The translations under genes and the position numbers were made by a program. From Pseudolabrys sp. (GTDB lineage: Bacteria; Pseudomonadota; Alphaproteobacteria; Rhizobiales; Xanthobacteraceae), in the NCBI GenBank assembly GCA_017849615.1, contig JAFIGS010000016.1, positions 1-64,000 on the forward strand: a stretch of 64,000 nucleotides of DNA, in the 5' to 3' direction. How positions within the stretch are numbered: position 1 is the stretch's first letter; each line of letters begins with the position of its first letter. The notes beneath the pieces are model-generated. The model was not told the origin of the DNA. It saw only the letters and a list, made by a program, of their open reading frames with translations, and searched no databases. Below, one piece after another: positions 17,062 to 27,151 of this stretch.

Positions 17062-17225
17062 AAGTGTTTCCGGGCGAAGCGAAGGCCGGACCGCCCGCCC
17101 GGATGCTCACCCCGCCACGGGGCTTCCGGAACCGGGCGAAAACGGCGCATAAGGTCCCTCAAAAACAGGGATTTCCGGCCGGCGGCTCTTGCGCGAAGCA
17201 GCTTCGATAAGGCACTTGGTTAGTC

Positions 17226-19847
17226 ATGAACGCCGAGCGACCGAATGAGCCCCGCTCCGCCCCGCGCGATGGGCAGGGTAGACGGCAAGCCTTCGACAAG
17301 AGCCAGAGCGCGCCGCGCTCGGGGTCGGTCGGCATGGTGTTGCTGGTCGCATTGCTGCTGGTCGGCACCGCCGGCGGCCTCATCTACATCGGCCCGGCCC
17401 ACGCCGAGACCTATATCCTCGCACTGCTCTCGGTGCTCGGCACCATCGGCGTGTTCGCGTTGTTCGCGCTGGCCTCCGGCATCATGCGGCTGTCCAGCCG
17501 CGAGCAGAGCAATCCGCTGCTCAAGTCGGTGATCGATCAGGGGTTCGACGGTATCGTCGTGACCGATCAGACGGGCCGCGTGTTCTATGCCAACGCCACC
17601 TACCTCGATCTGATCGGCGCGGTCGACGACAATGACGTGCGCCCGATCGAGCGCGTTTTCATCGGCGACCCGGAAGTGTCGGAAGCCATCTACCGCCTGC
17701 TCAAGGCGTCGCGCGAGGGCCGCCGTCTGCAGGAGGAGGTGCGCATTGCGGGTGCCTCCGGCGAAGCGGCGCGCTGGCTGCGGATGCGCGTGCGCCCGCT
17801 CGGCGAATCGCGCCGGGACGCCAAGTTCGCGGTCTGGTCGATCGCTGACGTGACGCGGGAGCGCGAGCGTCAGGAAAACGTCTTTCAGGAATTGCAGCAC
17901 GCCATCGACTATCTCGATCACGCGCCGGCCGGCTTCTTCTCGGTCGATCCGCGCGGCGACATCGTCTATCTCAACGCCACTCTCGCGGCCTGGCTTGATC
18001 AGGATCTCGCCCAGGTCGCGGTCGGCTCGCTCAAGCTCACCGACATGGTCGCGGGCGAGGGGGCGGCGCTGCTGGCTACGCGGAGCGGTGCGCCGGGTGA
18101 CGTGAAGACGGAAGTGCTCGATCTCGACCTGCGCACCCGCACCGGCAAGCCGCTGCCGGTCCGGCTGTTTCACAAGGTGGCTTACGGCGCTGACGGTGCG
18201 CCGGGCGTTTCTCGCACCCTGGTGCTCAACCGCGGCAAGGACAGCGGCGAGGACGCGCAGCGCGACGCGGAAGTGCGTTTCATGCGCTTCTTCCAGAACA
18301 CGCCGATGGCGATCGCGACGGTCGATCGCTCGGGCCGTATCGCCCGCACCAATGCGCGTTTCGCCGCCGCCTTCGACGGCATGACCGGCGACAGCCGCTC
18401 GATCCTGTCGGTGGTGAACGAGCGCGACCGCGGCGCGCTCGAAGCCGCGATCAAACGCGCCGCCGGCGGCCAGGGCGAAATCCCGCCGGTGGATGCGCAA
18501 CTTGCCGGCGGGAACGAGCGCTGGGCCAATTTCTTCGTGTTGGCGGTCGACGACAAGGACTCCGAGGGCGAAGCCGCCATCGTCTATGCGCTGGAGACCA
18601 CGGCGCAGCGCACGCTTGAGAACAAGGTCTACCAGCAGCAGAAAATGGAGTCGGTCGGGCAACTGGCCGGCGGCATCGCGCACGACTTCAACAACGTGCT
18701 GTCCGCCATCATGATGGCGACCGACTTCCTGCTCAACGCCCACAAGCCGACCGATCCGTCGTTCCAGGACATCATCCAGATCAAGCAGAACGCCAACCGC
18801 GCCGCGGCGCTGGTCCGGCAGTTGCTCGCCTTCTCGCGCAAGCAGACCTTGCGGCCTCAGGTGCTCGATCTCGGCGAGGTGCTCGGCGATCTCGGCATGC
18901 TTCTGAAGCGGCTGATCGGCGAGAAGGTGACGTTCGGCGGCGTCAAACACGGCCGCGATCTGTGGCCGGTCAAGGCCGACCTGTCGCAGTTCGAACAGGT
19001 CATCGTCAATCTCGCTGTCAACGCGCGCGACGCCATGCCTGACGGCGGCACGCTGAGCATGCGGACTGCGAATGTGGCGGCGGCGGAATGCGCCACGTTC
19101 GGCCACAAGGGCATGCCCGCGGCGGATTACGTGCTGGTCGAGGTCAGCGATACCGGCACCGGCGTTCCGCAGGACATTATCGACAAGATCTTCGAGCCGT
19201 TCTTCTCGACCAAGGAAGTCGGCAAGGGCACCGGCCTCGGCCTGTCCACGGTCTATGGCATCGTCAAGCAGACCGGTGGCTTCGTTTATGTCGATTCAGT
19301 GCCGGGCCGCACCACGTTCCGTATTTTCCTGCCGCGCTACGTGGCGGCTGCGGAGGAGAAGCCCGCCGTTGGCGCGCCGCCAATTGCGCCGGCGCTCGAT
19401 GCCGCAAGATCGCTGGAAGCGACGCGGAGCGCGGCCGAAAACATGGCGAAGCAGGCGCACGCCAGCGCCGATCTGACCGGGCAGGGCGTCATCCTGCTGG
19501 TGGAAGACGAAGAGGGCCTGCGAGCGCTTAATGCCCGCGGCCTCGTCTCCCGCGGCTATACCGTGCTTGAAGCCGGCAACGGCGTCGAGGCGATGGAAGT
19601 GATGGAGCGGGAAGGCCACGTCGATCTTGTCGTGTCCGACGTGGTGATGCCGGAAATGGACGGCCCGACCTTGCTGCGCGAACTGCGCGCGCGCGATCCG
19701 AATGTGAAATTCATCTTCGTGTCGGGCTATGCCGAAGAGGCCTTCGCCAAGAACCTGCCGCAGGACCAGCAGTATCACTTCCTCGCCAAGCCGTTCACGC
19801 TCAAGCAGTTGGTCGCCGAAGTGAAGGGCACATTGAGCGGCGGCTAG
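17226..19847 (+). CDS. cckA: Hybrid histidine kinase CckA
   Basis: CckA phosphorylates ChpT, and through it CtrA and CpdR, in alphaproteobacterial cell-cycle and motility control. The 873-residue protein has two membrane helices (about 37-56 and 63-87), tandem PAS domains (about 95-215, 220-335, 345-460), a DHp domain with [15 protein letters not shown] (His486), an HATPase domain with [15 protein letters not shown] and the [15 protein letters not shown] box, and a C-terminal receiver (Asp805 in [13 protein letters not shown]). The closing [15 protein letters not shown] is typical of CckA. It lies 164 bp after flhB, near several CtrA-like sites. Confidence 0.92.
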   Translation: MNAERPNEPRSAPRDGQGRRQAFDKSQSAPRSGSVGMVLLVALLLVGTAGGLIYIGPAHAETYILALLSVLGTIGVFALFALASGIMRLSSREQSNPLLKSVIDQGFDGIVVTDQTGRVFYANATYLDLIGAVDDNDVRPIERVFIGDPEVSEAIYRLLKASREGRRLQEEVRIAGASGEAARWLRMRVRPLGESRRDAKFAVWSIADVTRERERQENVFQELQHAIDYLDHAPAGFFSVDPRGDIVYLNATLAAWLDQDLAQVAVGSLKLTDMVAGEGAALLATRSGAPGDVKTEVLDLDLRTRTGKPLPVRLFHKVAYGADGAPGVSRTLVLNRGKDSGEDAQRDAEVRFMRFFQNTPMAIATVDRSGRIARTNARFAAAFDGMTGDSRSILSVVNERDRGALEAAIKRAAGGQGEIPPVDAQLAGGNERWANFFVLAVDDKDSEGEAAIVYALETTAQRTLENKVYQQQKMESVGQLAGGIAHDFNNVLSAIMMATDFLLNAHKPTDPSFQDIIQIKQNANRAAALVRQLLAFSRKQTLRPQVLDLGEVLGDLGMLLKRLIGEKVTFGGVKHGRDLWPVKADLSQFEQVIVNLAVNARDAMPDGGTLSMRTANVAAAECATFGHKGMPAADYVLVEVSDTGTGVPQDIIDKIFEPFFSTKEVGKGTGLGLSTVYGIVKQTGGFVYVDSVPGRTTFRIFLPRYVAAAEEKPAVGAPPIAPALDAARSLEATRSAAENMAKQAHASADLTGQGVILLVEDEEGLRALNARGLVSRGYTVLEAGNGVEAMEVMEREGHVDLVVSDVVMPEMDGPTLLRELRARDPNVKFIFVSGYAEEAFAKNLPQDQQYHFLAKPFTLKQLVAEVKGTLSGG

Positions 19848-20110
19848 TAACAAGCCTGGGCGAGCGTCACCTTGGCGAAGACCATGGTCGATACCGTGCA
19901 GCGCTCCGGTTGCTTCATCGCTTCATTGGTACGCGGGGCCTGGAAGTAGCTGCGCTCCATCTCGGCAGCGGCAGGCCCCGTGTATAAGGTTACCACGTCG
20001 GTCTGCGCCTCGGCGGTCCTGGCCTCACGAGCGCCGTCAAACGGGGTGAGTTTGGCCTGGGCCGCCGATGCGGCAAGCAAGCTCGCAAAAATAATGACGG
20101 CGACTCTCAT
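19844..20110 (-). CDS. Small secreted hypothetical protein
   Basis: An 88-residue product from ATG 20110 with a clear Sec signal peptide (MRVAVIIFASLLAASAAQA). The mature part is about 69 residues with two cysteines (in PERCTVSTMVF and the C-terminal QACY) that could form a disulfide. No family recognised. Its stop codon overlaps the cckA stop by three bases in convergent orientation. The same frame is open upstream to 20248 but without secretion features. Confidence 0.6.
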   Translation of the reverse strand: MRVAVIIFASLLAASAAQAKLTPFDGAREARTAEAQTDVVTLYTGPAAAEMERSYFQAPRTNEAMKQPERCTVSTMVFAKVTLAQACY

Positions 20111-20357
20111 CGCGCGGGCTCCGGGTTGTCTTGTTGACGCCTTGTTTGCACGGACAAACCGGTCAGGCCGCGATGTGTTCCGGATACCTCGGTGAACAAG
20201 TCGTGAGCGGGCGGTTTTTCGCCGAATCAAGCAGCCGGGCCCCTCCACAGGGGGGGGCCTGCGGCTTTGCGGCGCAGTGGGCCCCCGGACCCTTACAAAC
20301 CTCGCGCGCGCTACCTATTCTCTGCTTCGCCTATTTGGCCGGGAGGAAATAAGGACG

Positions 20358-21353
20358 ATGACGCGTAACCGCTGGCTGATTGCGCTCGCCGCAATTGCAA
20401 CCGTTTTCACTTTGGCTGCCGCCGACTATGCCGACGCCCGCGCCGGGCGCGGTGGTTCTTTCGGCAGCCGTGGCTCCAATACCTTCTCGGCCCCACCTGC
20501 CACCAACACCGCGCCGCGTGCGGCCCAGCCGATCCAGCGCTCGCAGACTGCGCAGCCTGGCGCCGCGGCGACGGGCGCGGCCGGGCAGGCGGCGCGTCCC
20601 GGTCTGTTCGGTGGCGGCATGCTCGGCGGCTTGGCCGCCGGCTTCCTCGGCGCTGGCCTGTTCGGCATGCTGTTCGGCGGCGGCTTCCTCGCCGGCATGG
20701 GCAGCTTCGCCTCGATCCTCGGCCTGATCCTGCAGGTCGTGCTGGTGATCTTCGTCGCCCGCTTGGCTTTCAACTGGTGGCAGCGCCGTAACAACCCGGC
20801 ACCGGCTTACGGTGCGGCGAATGGCCAGCAGCCGACGAATCAGAACAACGCCGCTTTCACCGGCCTCGGTGCCGGTACCGGTGGCGCTGCTGGGGCCGGC
20901 GGCGCCTTTGGCGGCATGTTCGGCGGCGGCGCCAAAGCTGCGCCGGTGACGCAACCGATCACCATCGGCGAAGAGGACTTCAACGAGTTCGAGCGTCTGC
21001 TGTCGGAAATTCAGGCCGCTTACTCGGCCGAGGACCTCAACGCGCTCCGCGCCAACGCTATGCCGGAGATGGTGTCGTACTTCGCCGAGGAGATCGACGA
21101 GAACGCCAAGCAGGGCGTCGTCAACCGCGTGACCGACGTGAAGCTGTTGCAGGGCGATCTCGCGGAAGCCTGGCGCGAGAACAACGACGAGTACGCGACG
21201 GTAGCCATGCGCTTTGCGGTGACCGACAGCGTGGTCCAGCGTTCGACCGGTCAGGTCGTCGAGGGCGGTACGCCGGGCGAGGCAACCGAGCTGTGGACCT
21301 TCCGCCGCTCGCGCGGCGCGCCGTGGATGCTGTCGGCGATCCAGCAGGGTTAA
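20358..21353 (+). CDS. Tim44-like domain membrane protein
   Basis: A 331-residue protein starting MTRNRWLIALAAIATVFTLA (signal or anchor), followed by a Gly/Ala/Ser-rich linker, a glycine-rich double membrane segment (FGGGMLGGLAAGFLGAGLFG and about residues 125-145), a second low-complexity linker, and a C-terminal Tim44-like domain (about 200-331, EFERLLSEIQAAYSAEDLNA to WTFRRSRGAPWML). Mitochondrial Tim44 descends from such proteins; bacterial members are poorly characterised. The start at 20358 has an AAGGA site upstream. Confidence 0.85.
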   Translation: MTRNRWLIALAAIATVFTLAAADYADARAGRGGSFGSRGSNTFSAPPATNTAPRAAQPIQRSQTAQPGAAATGAAGQAARPGLFGGGMLGGLAAGFLGAGLFGMLFGGGFLAGMGSFASILGLILQVVLVIFVARLAFNWWQRRNNPAPAYGAANGQQPTNQNNAAFTGLGAGTGGAAGAGGAFGGMFGGGAKAAPVTQPITIGEEDFNEFERLLSEIQAAYSAEDLNALRANAMPEMVSYFAEEIDENAKQGVVNRVTDVKLLQGDLAEAWRENNDEYATVAMRFAVTDSVVQRSTGQVVEGGTPGEATELWTFRRSRGAPWMLSAIQQG

Positions 21354-21386
21354 CGGTTAACGGCCAAGCACGATCGAAGAAAAAAG

Positions 21387-21414
21387 GCGCGCGCTCCTGC
21401 AAGGGGGCGCGCGC
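21387..21414 (+). terminator. Possible terminator hairpin after the Tim44-like gene
   Basis: An 8-bp GCGCGCGC stem (21387-21394 with 21407-21414) 33 bp after the stop. The downstream run is only weakly T-rich (TGTCGTTT), so termination is uncertain. Confidence 0.35.
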
Positions 21415-21498
21415 TGTCGTTTGGGCCGGCCGGCTGGCATGCTGCGGTGCAAGAGAGCGGGCGGCGCCCCGTCGCCGCCTTTGCCGCAGCCTCCGGCG

Positions 21499-21527
21499 TT
21501 GACCCAGGCCCGAATAACGTCTATTTG
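21499..21527 (+). promoter_or_regulatory. Candidate promoter of the cold-shock gene
   Basis: TTGACC (21499-21504), 17-bp spacer, TATTTG (21522-21527). It would give a leader of about 135 nt before the ATG at 21670, as is usual for csp genes with regulated leaders. The rest of the 316-bp gap holds nothing else recognisable. Confidence 0.45.
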
Positions 21528-21669
21528 GCGCGCCGCAACTTGGTTTTCGGCCTCATCTTCGTTCGCTCCCGGTTTTGGGCTGCGCTGCAAGTGATCCCCC
21601 AAAACTCGGATAGTTGCCGCCGGCCCAACAGAGGGGAACGGCGTACAACGCGGAGCGAAAGGAACTACG

Positions 21670-21873
21670 ATGGCTACCGGAACTGTGAAGTTCTTCAATA
21701 CCCAGAAGGGCTACGGCTTCATTCAGCCGGATGATGGCTCGAAGGACGTGTTCGTCCACATCACCGCCGTTGAAAAGGCCGGCATGCGTTCGCTGGTCGA
21801 AGGCCAGAAGATCTCGTTCGAGATCGTCACCGAGCGTGGCAAGCAGGCCGCCGGTAACCTGCAGCCGGCCTGA
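21670..21873 (+). CDS. cspA: Cold-shock domain protein
   Basis: A 67-residue single cold-shock domain, an OB-fold RNA chaperone. RNP1 is KGYGFI and RNP2 is VFVHI; the start MATGTVKFFNTQKGYGFI is typical. Several paralogues usually occur in such genomes, so the cspA label indicates the family only. It has its own promoter candidate and a strong terminator, so it is likely monocistronic. Confidence 0.95.
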   Translation: MATGTVKFFNTQKGYGFIQPDDGSKDVFVHITAVEKAGMRSLVEGQKISFEIVTERGKQAAGNLQPA

Positions 21874-21898
21874 TCGCCGGTTCTGATATCGAATACGA

Positions 21899-21927
21899 AG
21901 CCCGGCGCTTGCGCCGGGCTTTTTGTT
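21899..21927 (+). terminator. Rho-independent terminator of the cold-shock gene
   Basis: A 10-bp stem AGCCCGGCGC/GCGCCGGGCT with a 2-nt loop followed by TTTTTGTT, 25 bp after the stop. Confidence 0.9.
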
Positions 21928-22035
21928 GTCCGCCGGCAGACCACGCAGATGTGAGGAATAGCGCTCAGGGACCGGTGTTAGCCTTCGCGAGCGCGCCAGG
22001 GCACAAGACCCAGGCGCCGAACCGGGAGGAATTGC

Positions 22036-22704
22036 ATGTCTGCACGTCGAACCGCGGCCGTCGCCTCGGCAGCGCTGATCACCGCCCTGATGGCCGGAGC
22101 CGTGCCGGCCTCGGCGCAGCAATCCTCGATGAGTTTCTTCGTGACCAGCGCCGGTGTCGGCAACGGGGCCAATCTCGGCGGCCTCGAAGGGGCCGACAAG
22201 CATTGCCAGACGCTGGCCGCCGCCGCCGGAGCCGGGGCCAAGACCTGGCGCGCCTATCTCTCGACGCAAGGCCAGGGCGCGGTCAATGCCAAGGACCGCA
22301 TCGGCAAGGGCCCCTGGGTCAACGCCAAGGGCGTCACGATCGCCAAGGACGTCGCCGAGCTGCATGGCGCCAACAATCTGACCAAGCAGACGGCGCTGTC
22401 GGAGAAAGGCGACGTCATCAACGGCCGCGGCGACCAGCCGAACCGGCATGATGTCCTGACCGGCACGCAGGCCGACGGCACGGCCTTCCCGCCGGACAAG
22501 GACATGACCTGCAAGAACTGGACGAGCGCCACCGACGGTACGGCGATGGTCGGGCATTCCGACCGTACCGGGCTGGACGACAGCGCGCCGGCCAAATCGT
22601 GGAATGCCTCGCATCCCTCGCGCGGGCCGGGCGGCGGCTGCACGCAGGCCGATCTGCGCTCGACCGGCGGCGACGGACTTCTGTACTGCTTCGCCACGAA
22701 CTAA
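22036..22704 (+). CDS. Secreted lectin-like / endostatin-fold protein
   Basis: A 222-residue exported protein with a signal peptide ending PASAQQ. The mature part resembles bacterial secreted proteins with a C-type-lectin/endostatin-like fold: four cysteines (ADKHCQTLAAAAG, MTCKNW, GGGCTQADL, LLYCFATN), the motif TWRAYLSTQG, and many Trp/Gly loops. Such proteins are often annotated lectin in Rhizobiales; ligand unknown. A good GGAGG site precedes the ATG. No obvious operon partner. Confidence 0.65.
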   Translation: MSARRTAAVASAALITALMAGAVPASAQQSSMSFFVTSAGVGNGANLGGLEGADKHCQTLAAAAGAGAKTWRAYLSTQGQGAVNAKDRIGKGPWVNAKGVTIAKDVAELHGANNLTKQTALSEKGDVINGRGDQPNRHDVLTGTQADGTAFPPDKDMTCKNWTSATDGTAMVGHSDRTGLDDSAPAKSWNASHPSRGPGGGCTQADLRSTGGDGLLYCFATN

Positions 22705-22870
22705 CAGGCGCGGCGGTTGCCGGAATCATGGCATGAAGACGGGCGGCTCCATCCGGGCCGCCCGTTTGCCGTTCGGCGGGGGCCGGACGGCAAGCTTTCG
22801 CTCCGCTTCGAGCAACGTCAAATTGCCCTGACCGGCGCCGGGTCGATGGCGCCGCTGCCATGCGGGTTCG

Positions 22871-24139
22871 ATGCCTGAACTGACCAACGTCCTGCTGCTC
22901 GCCGCCGATGCGCTGATCTATTTCGCGGCGCTGGCCGGCCTGTTGCGTTTGCGCGACCGCATCGGCCTTGGCCCCTTCTTCTGCGCGCTCGGCGTGCTGC
23001 ACTTTCTCGAGACCTATCTCGCCAGCATCTTCTACGTCGCGCTGCCGTCCGGCATCGTGACCTCGCCGGGTTCGACCATTCTGTTTGCCGGCAAGCTGAT
23101 GCTGCTGCTGATCCTCTACATTCGCGAAGACGCGGTCGTCGTGCGCCAGCCGATCTACGGCCTGCTCTTCGGCAATGTGCTGGTGTTCGTGCTCGGCTTC
23201 GTGCTGCGCTATCACGCCCTGGCTCCGCTGCAGGGGGATCGCGCCGCGGACTTCGTCTTCCTCGACGAGATGGGCGGGCTGATGGTGTGGGGCACCGTCA
23301 TCCTCTTTGTCGACTGCGTCATGATCATCCTGCTCTATGAGCGCACGCGCGTCTGGTTCGGCGATCGTGTGTTCCCGCGGCTCCTGACGGCGAGTGCGTT
23401 GGTGCTGACCTTCGATCAGGTCGCTTTCTTTTCCGGACTCAGCGTCCTGACCGGAGCCGGGCTGCCGGTGCTGATCGGCGGCTGGATCGCCAAGATGGGC
23501 GCGGTCGCGCTCTACAGCGTGCTGGGGGCCATCTACCTTGTTTATTTCGACCGGCCGCTTGGCAGCCCGGCGGCGCCGCGCCTGCGCGACGTGTTCGATA
23601 CGCTGACCTATCGCGAGCGCTACGAGAACCTGCTGGCGCGCACCGGCTGCGATGCGCTGACCGGCACGCTCGACGGCCACGCGCTGGAAACCTATGGCCG
23701 CCGCGCCGTCGATGGGGCCGCCGCTACGCAGCGGCCGCTGTCGCTGCTGCTGATCGACCTCGACCGCCTTCATGCCGTCAACGAGGGCTTCGGCCGCGCC
23801 GCCGGCGATCGCCTGCTCAAGCTGACGGCGCGGGAGATCATGAGCGCGGCGCGGCTGTCCGATTTCACCTACCGTTTCGGCGGCGAGGAGTTCGTGGTGA
23901 TCGCCGATGGCCTTTCGGCAAGCGAGGCGCTGGCGCTGGCGGAGCGCATACGGCACGCCGTCGCATCGGCTTCCGCTGCCGATCCCGCCGGACCGCTCAC
24001 AGTGTCGATCGGGGTGGCGAGCGTCCCTGTCGATGGCGCGAGCTACGATGCGCTCTTCGCCGCAGCCGCCGGCCGGCTCGAGCGGGCCAAGGCATCGGGC
24101 CGCAACAAGGTGACCGGCCCGTTGCCGGCGAGCGCCTGA
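22871..24139 (+). CDS. Membrane diguanylate cyclase (GGDEF)
   Basis: Makes c-di-GMP from two GTP. The 422-residue protein has a seven-helix-like membrane sensor part (about residues 1-235) followed by a GGDEF domain (about 255-420). The active site is FGGEEF, and an inhibitory RxxD site (RLSD) sits five residues upstream, so product inhibition is expected. No EAL domain. Signal unknown; c-di-GMP output may affect the flagellar and polysaccharide loci in this window (inference). Confidence 0.88.
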   Translation: MPELTNVLLLAADALIYFAALAGLLRLRDRIGLGPFFCALGVLHFLETYLASIFYVALPSGIVTSPGSTILFAGKLMLLLILYIREDAVVVRQPIYGLLFGNVLVFVLGFVLRYHALAPLQGDRAADFVFLDEMGGLMVWGTVILFVDCVMIILLYERTRVWFGDRVFPRLLTASALVLTFDQVAFFSGLSVLTGAGLPVLIGGWIAKMGAVALYSVLGAIYLVYFDRPLGSPAAPRLRDVFDTLTYRERYENLLARTGCDALTGTLDGHALETYGRRAVDGAAATQRPLSLLLIDLDRLHAVNEGFGRAAGDRLLKLTAREIMSAARLSDFTYRFGGEEFVVIADGLSASEALALAERIRHAVASASAADPAGPLTVSIGVASVPVDGASYDALFAAAAGRLERAKASGRNKVTGPLPASA

Positions 24140-24143
24140 TCCG

Positions 24144-25868
24144 TTATTCGCCCGGCGCCATACCGAGCGCCTCGACGATCACGCGGAAGACTTCGGTATT
24201 GTCCATGGAGCCGCGGACCCGTTCGCTGCCGGGACCGGTCGCGGTGAAAATCACGTCCTCGCCGGAATGCACGCTGGCGTTCATCATCGCCGGCAGGTTG
24301 CCCATGCGCAGCACCGCGCCGGGCACGTTTTTGTAGGCCTCGTTGGCGACGAAGGTGCCTTTCTCCGAACCGGCGACGGTCGGGTTGTTCGGATTGTCGA
24401 GTTTCGGCCGGAAGGTCTCGTAGTGATCCGGCAGCGCCGCCGAGAAAATCGCGATGCGGCGCTTGCCGTCGATCCTCTCGGGATAGCCCTCGGCATTGGC
24501 TTTCGGATAATCGGGAAAGCCGGCCTGTTCGTAGACGCCGACGCGCTCGCGCATCGGCACGTTCGGCGTGCTCGCCATGTCGTCGTTGATGGTGCCGACC
24601 AGCGAGTTCGGGTGGTTGTGGTCGGAGACGACGAGGATCAGCGTATCGTCACCCCGCGCTTGTGCCCACTCCCTGGTCTGGCGCACGGCATTGTCGAGCA
24701 TGATGGTGTCGTAAACGGCGCGGTCGAAGTCGAGCGCGTGAGCGTATTTGTCGATCAGGCCGGATTCGACCATCAGGAAGAAGCCGTTGTCGTTTTTCGA
24801 CAGCACGGCGAGGGCGGCCTTCACCTCGTCGGTGAGGTCCGGCTGATCGGGAAATTTCCTGACGGTGCCGCCCTTGAGAAATTTGCGGTCCAGCACGCCG
24901 TCCATGTTGCCGAGTGCGAACAGGCCGAGCAGCTTCGTCGTGGCGCTGTCGCCTGCCGCCGCGGACAATTCGGTCGCGTTGGCGGCGTAGCGATAGCCGG
25001 CCTCCTTGAATTTGGTGAGGTAGTCGGTGTCGTCCTTGCGTTTGGAGCCCTCGGTCTTGCCGGGCAGGAAATTGGCAAGACCGCCGCCCATCAGCACGTC
25101 CGGTTTGATGTCGAAGAACTGTTCGACGATCTGATCGTAGGTCGAGCGACGCCGGGTGTGGGCCGCCATCGCCGCCGGCGTGGCGTCCTCGATTTCGGTG
25201 TTGGTGACGATGCCGAGGGCGAGGCCGCGGCGCTTCACCAGCGAGCCGATGGTTTCCACCTTCGGATCGTCAAACGGATTGGCGGTGCGGTCGGCATAGA
25301 CGCCCATCGCGTTGACCGCCGCCTTGTGACCGGTCGCATAGGCGCTCGCCGAATTGGCCGAGTCGGTGATGATCGAGTCCGAGCCGGCGGTGGCGACCAG
25401 CGCCATCTGCGGCATGTCGTCCATGGCGAGCTTGCCGAGGCTCTTGCCCTGGTCGATGCCCTTGGAGAGGAGGCGCGCGCCGATGCGGTGCGCGGGCGAC
25501 ATGCCGTCGCCGATGAACAGGATGACGTTCTTGGCCCGGCGCGCGCCGGTGGCGAAGACGTTCCATGTTACGGTGCTGGCGCCGGCCGTGACCGTATACG
25601 TGCCCGGCTTCAGGGTGACGTCGCGCAGGATGAGGGCGGATTGCTCCTTACCGTCTTCTTTTTCGACCAGAACCGCCTTGCCGCCGAGGACCTTGTCGTA
25701 GGCTGAGCCGTTGATGGTGACGTCGCCGACGTTCGTACCCGGGTACTCGACTTTGAAATCGAAGCGGGAGCCGGCGAGAATGTCGGCGCGGTCGATCGGG
25801 TAGATCGTCTGGGCCTGCGCCGGTGCAATGAGGGCGGCGGCGAGCGGCAGAGCGAGGACAAGGCGCAT
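24144..25868 (-). CDS. phoA: Alkaline phosphatase (PhoA family)
   Basis: Periplasmic phosphomonoesterase. It has 574 residues from ATG 25868 with signal peptide LVLALPLAAALIAPAQAQ. An extra N-terminal beta domain (about 21-110) precedes the PhoA core. Metal and nucleophile motifs are intact: NVILFIGDGM (Asp121), IITDSANSASAYATGHK with TDS (Ser170 the likely nucleophile), and VSDHNHPN. The C-terminal HSGEDV supplies another metal His. The open frame extends upstream to 25940 but without export features. Pho-box not identified. Confidence 0.9.
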   Translation of the reverse strand: MRLVLALPLAAALIAPAQAQTIYPIDRADILAGSRFDFKVEYPGTNVGDVTINGSAYDKVLGGKAVLVEKEDGKEQSALILRDVTLKPGTYTVTAGASTVTWNVFATGARRAKNVILFIGDGMSPAHRIGARLLSKGIDQGKSLGKLAMDDMPQMALVATAGSDSIITDSANSASAYATGHKAAVNAMGVYADRTANPFDDPKVETIGSLVKRRGLALGIVTNTEIEDATPAAMAAHTRRRSTYDQIVEQFFDIKPDVLMGGGLANFLPGKTEGSKRKDDTDYLTKFKEAGYRYAANATELSAAAGDSATTKLLGLFALGNMDGVLDRKFLKGGTVRKFPDQPDLTDEVKAALAVLSKNDNGFFLMVESGLIDKYAHALDFDRAVYDTIMLDNAVRQTREWAQARGDDTLILVVSDHNHPNSLVGTINDDMASTPNVPMRERVGVYEQAGFPDYPKANAEGYPERIDGKRRIAIFSAALPDHYETFRPKLDNPNNPTVAGSEKGTFVANEAYKNVPGAVLRMGNLPAMMNASVHSGEDVIFTATGPGSERVRGSMDNTEVFRVIVEALGMAPGE

Positions 25869-25951
25869 GGCGGGCTCCATATCGACAGATATGTCAGGCC
25901 TAAACCCGCTTTGTGACAGGGTTGTTGCGGGCCGGCGCAAGGAGGACAGCT

Positions 25952-26668
25952 ATGCGCTACCAACTCTATTACTGGCCGGGCCTGCAGGGCCGCGGGGAAT
26001 TCGTGCGCCTCGCGCTGGAAGACGCCGGCGCCGGCTATGACGACGTGGCGCGCGAGCCCAGCGGCATGGCGCAGATGATGGCCGCCCTGAAAGGCGAGGG
26101 CGTCGGCGAAGGCCGGCCGCCCTTTGCGCCGCCGTTCCTCAAGGCCGGCAAGCTCGTCATCGCGCAGGTGGCGAACATCCTGTTCTACCTCGGCCCGCGC
26201 CACGGCCTCGCGCCCAAGGACGACGGCGCCCGGCTGTGGCTCAACGCGCTGCAGCTCACGGTGACCGATTTCGTCCAGGAGGTGCACGGCACGCACCACC
26301 CGATCGCCACCGGGCTCTATTACGACGACCAGAAGGCGGAGGCGAAACAGTACACCGCCCATTTCCTCAAGGATCGCGTGCCGAAATTTCTCGGCTATTT
26401 CGACCGCGTGATCGGCGAGAGCGGCGGGCCTTATGTGCTGGGCCGCCGCATCAGCTACACCGACCTGTCGCTGTTCCAGATCGTCGAAGGGCTGCGCTAC
26501 GCCTTTCCCAACGCCGCGAAACGTTTCGAGAAGAAAGTGCCGCGCGTGATCGCGGTTCGCGACCGGGTGGCGGAGCGCGATCGTCTCAAGGCCTATTGCG
26601 CCTCGAACCGCCGCGTGCCGTTCAACGAGGACGGCATCTTCCGCCACTATCCCGAACTTGATGGTTAA
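25952..26668 (+). CDS. Glutathione S-transferase-like protein
   Basis: A 238-residue protein from ATG 25952 with an AAGGAGG ribosome site. N-terminal thioredoxin-like domain (YQLYYWPGLQGRGEFVRLAL) and C-terminal all-helical domain (about 90-225), in the pattern of sigma-class GSTs, with Tyr near position 6 as the possible catalytic residue. An insertion around residues 30-50 (EPSGMAQMMAALKGEGVGEG) is longer than usual. Divergent from phoA. Substrate unknown. Confidence 0.8.
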   Translation: MRYQLYYWPGLQGRGEFVRLALEDAGAGYDDVAREPSGMAQMMAALKGEGVGEGRPPFAPPFLKAGKLVIAQVANILFYLGPRHGLAPKDDGARLWLNALQLTVTDFVQEVHGTHHPIATGLYYDDQKAEAKQYTAHFLKDRVPKFLGYFDRVIGESGGPYVLGRRISYTDLSLFQIVEGLRYAFPNAAKRFEKKVPRVIAVRDRVAERDRLKAYCASNRRVPFNEDGIFRHYPELDG

Positions 26669-26671
26669 AGT

Positions 26672-27151
26672 TCAGCCCTGCGGCAGCAGCGGCTTGCCGT
26701 TCGCGGTGACAGGCCTGGCCGCGATCAGCGAGAAGGCGATGACGCAGGTCTCCGTGCCGTTGTTGACCCAGTCGTGGATGGTGCCGCGCTGCACCAGCAC
26801 GTCGCCGGCGCGCAACGTGACGGAAACGCCGTCATCGAGGATCATGTCGATCTCGCCCTGCATGACGACGCCGTAGTCGATCGACGAGGTGCGGTGATTG
26901 CGCGGCGCGACGCCGGGCGCGAAGCTGACGATGCGGAACACGCTGCCGTTCTCGATCGCGGTGCCGATCTTCTTGTTCGCCGGGTCCTCGTTGCCGTCAT
27001 TGCTCACCGGGAAGCCTTCGGTGGACCAGATGACGCTGAACTCCGCGCCGGCGCGGTGCGAGAACGTGTTCTGCACCTGCTCGTCGATCAGCACCCTGGC
27101 GCGGCCATTCTCGTCATGGCCGGTCACGACGCGGCGAAGCTTGATGGTCAT
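26672..27151 (-). CDS. Cupin-domain protein
   Basis: A 159-residue protein with a single cupin barrel in the C-terminal half: RNHRTSSIDYGVVMQGEIDM and AGDVLVQRGTIHDWVN contain the two cupin motifs, with His residues that may bind metal. No N-terminal DNA-binding domain. Enzymatic role unknown. Its ATG overlaps the stop of the upstream SET gene (ATGA), so it is the third gene of a SET-SET-cupin unit. Confidence 0.85.
   Translation of the reverse strand: MTIKLRRVVTGHDENGRARVLIDEQVQNTFSHRAGAEFSVIWSTEGFPVSNDGNEDPANKKIGTAIENGSVFRIVSFAPGVAPRNHRTSSIDYGVVMQGEIDMILDDGVSVTLRAGDVLVQRGTIHDWVNNGTETCVIAFSLIAARPVTANGKPLLPQG

Noticed and set aside
17220-19106. 628-codon open frame opposite cckA
   Set aside because: Antisense shadow; all kinase motifs are on the plus strand.
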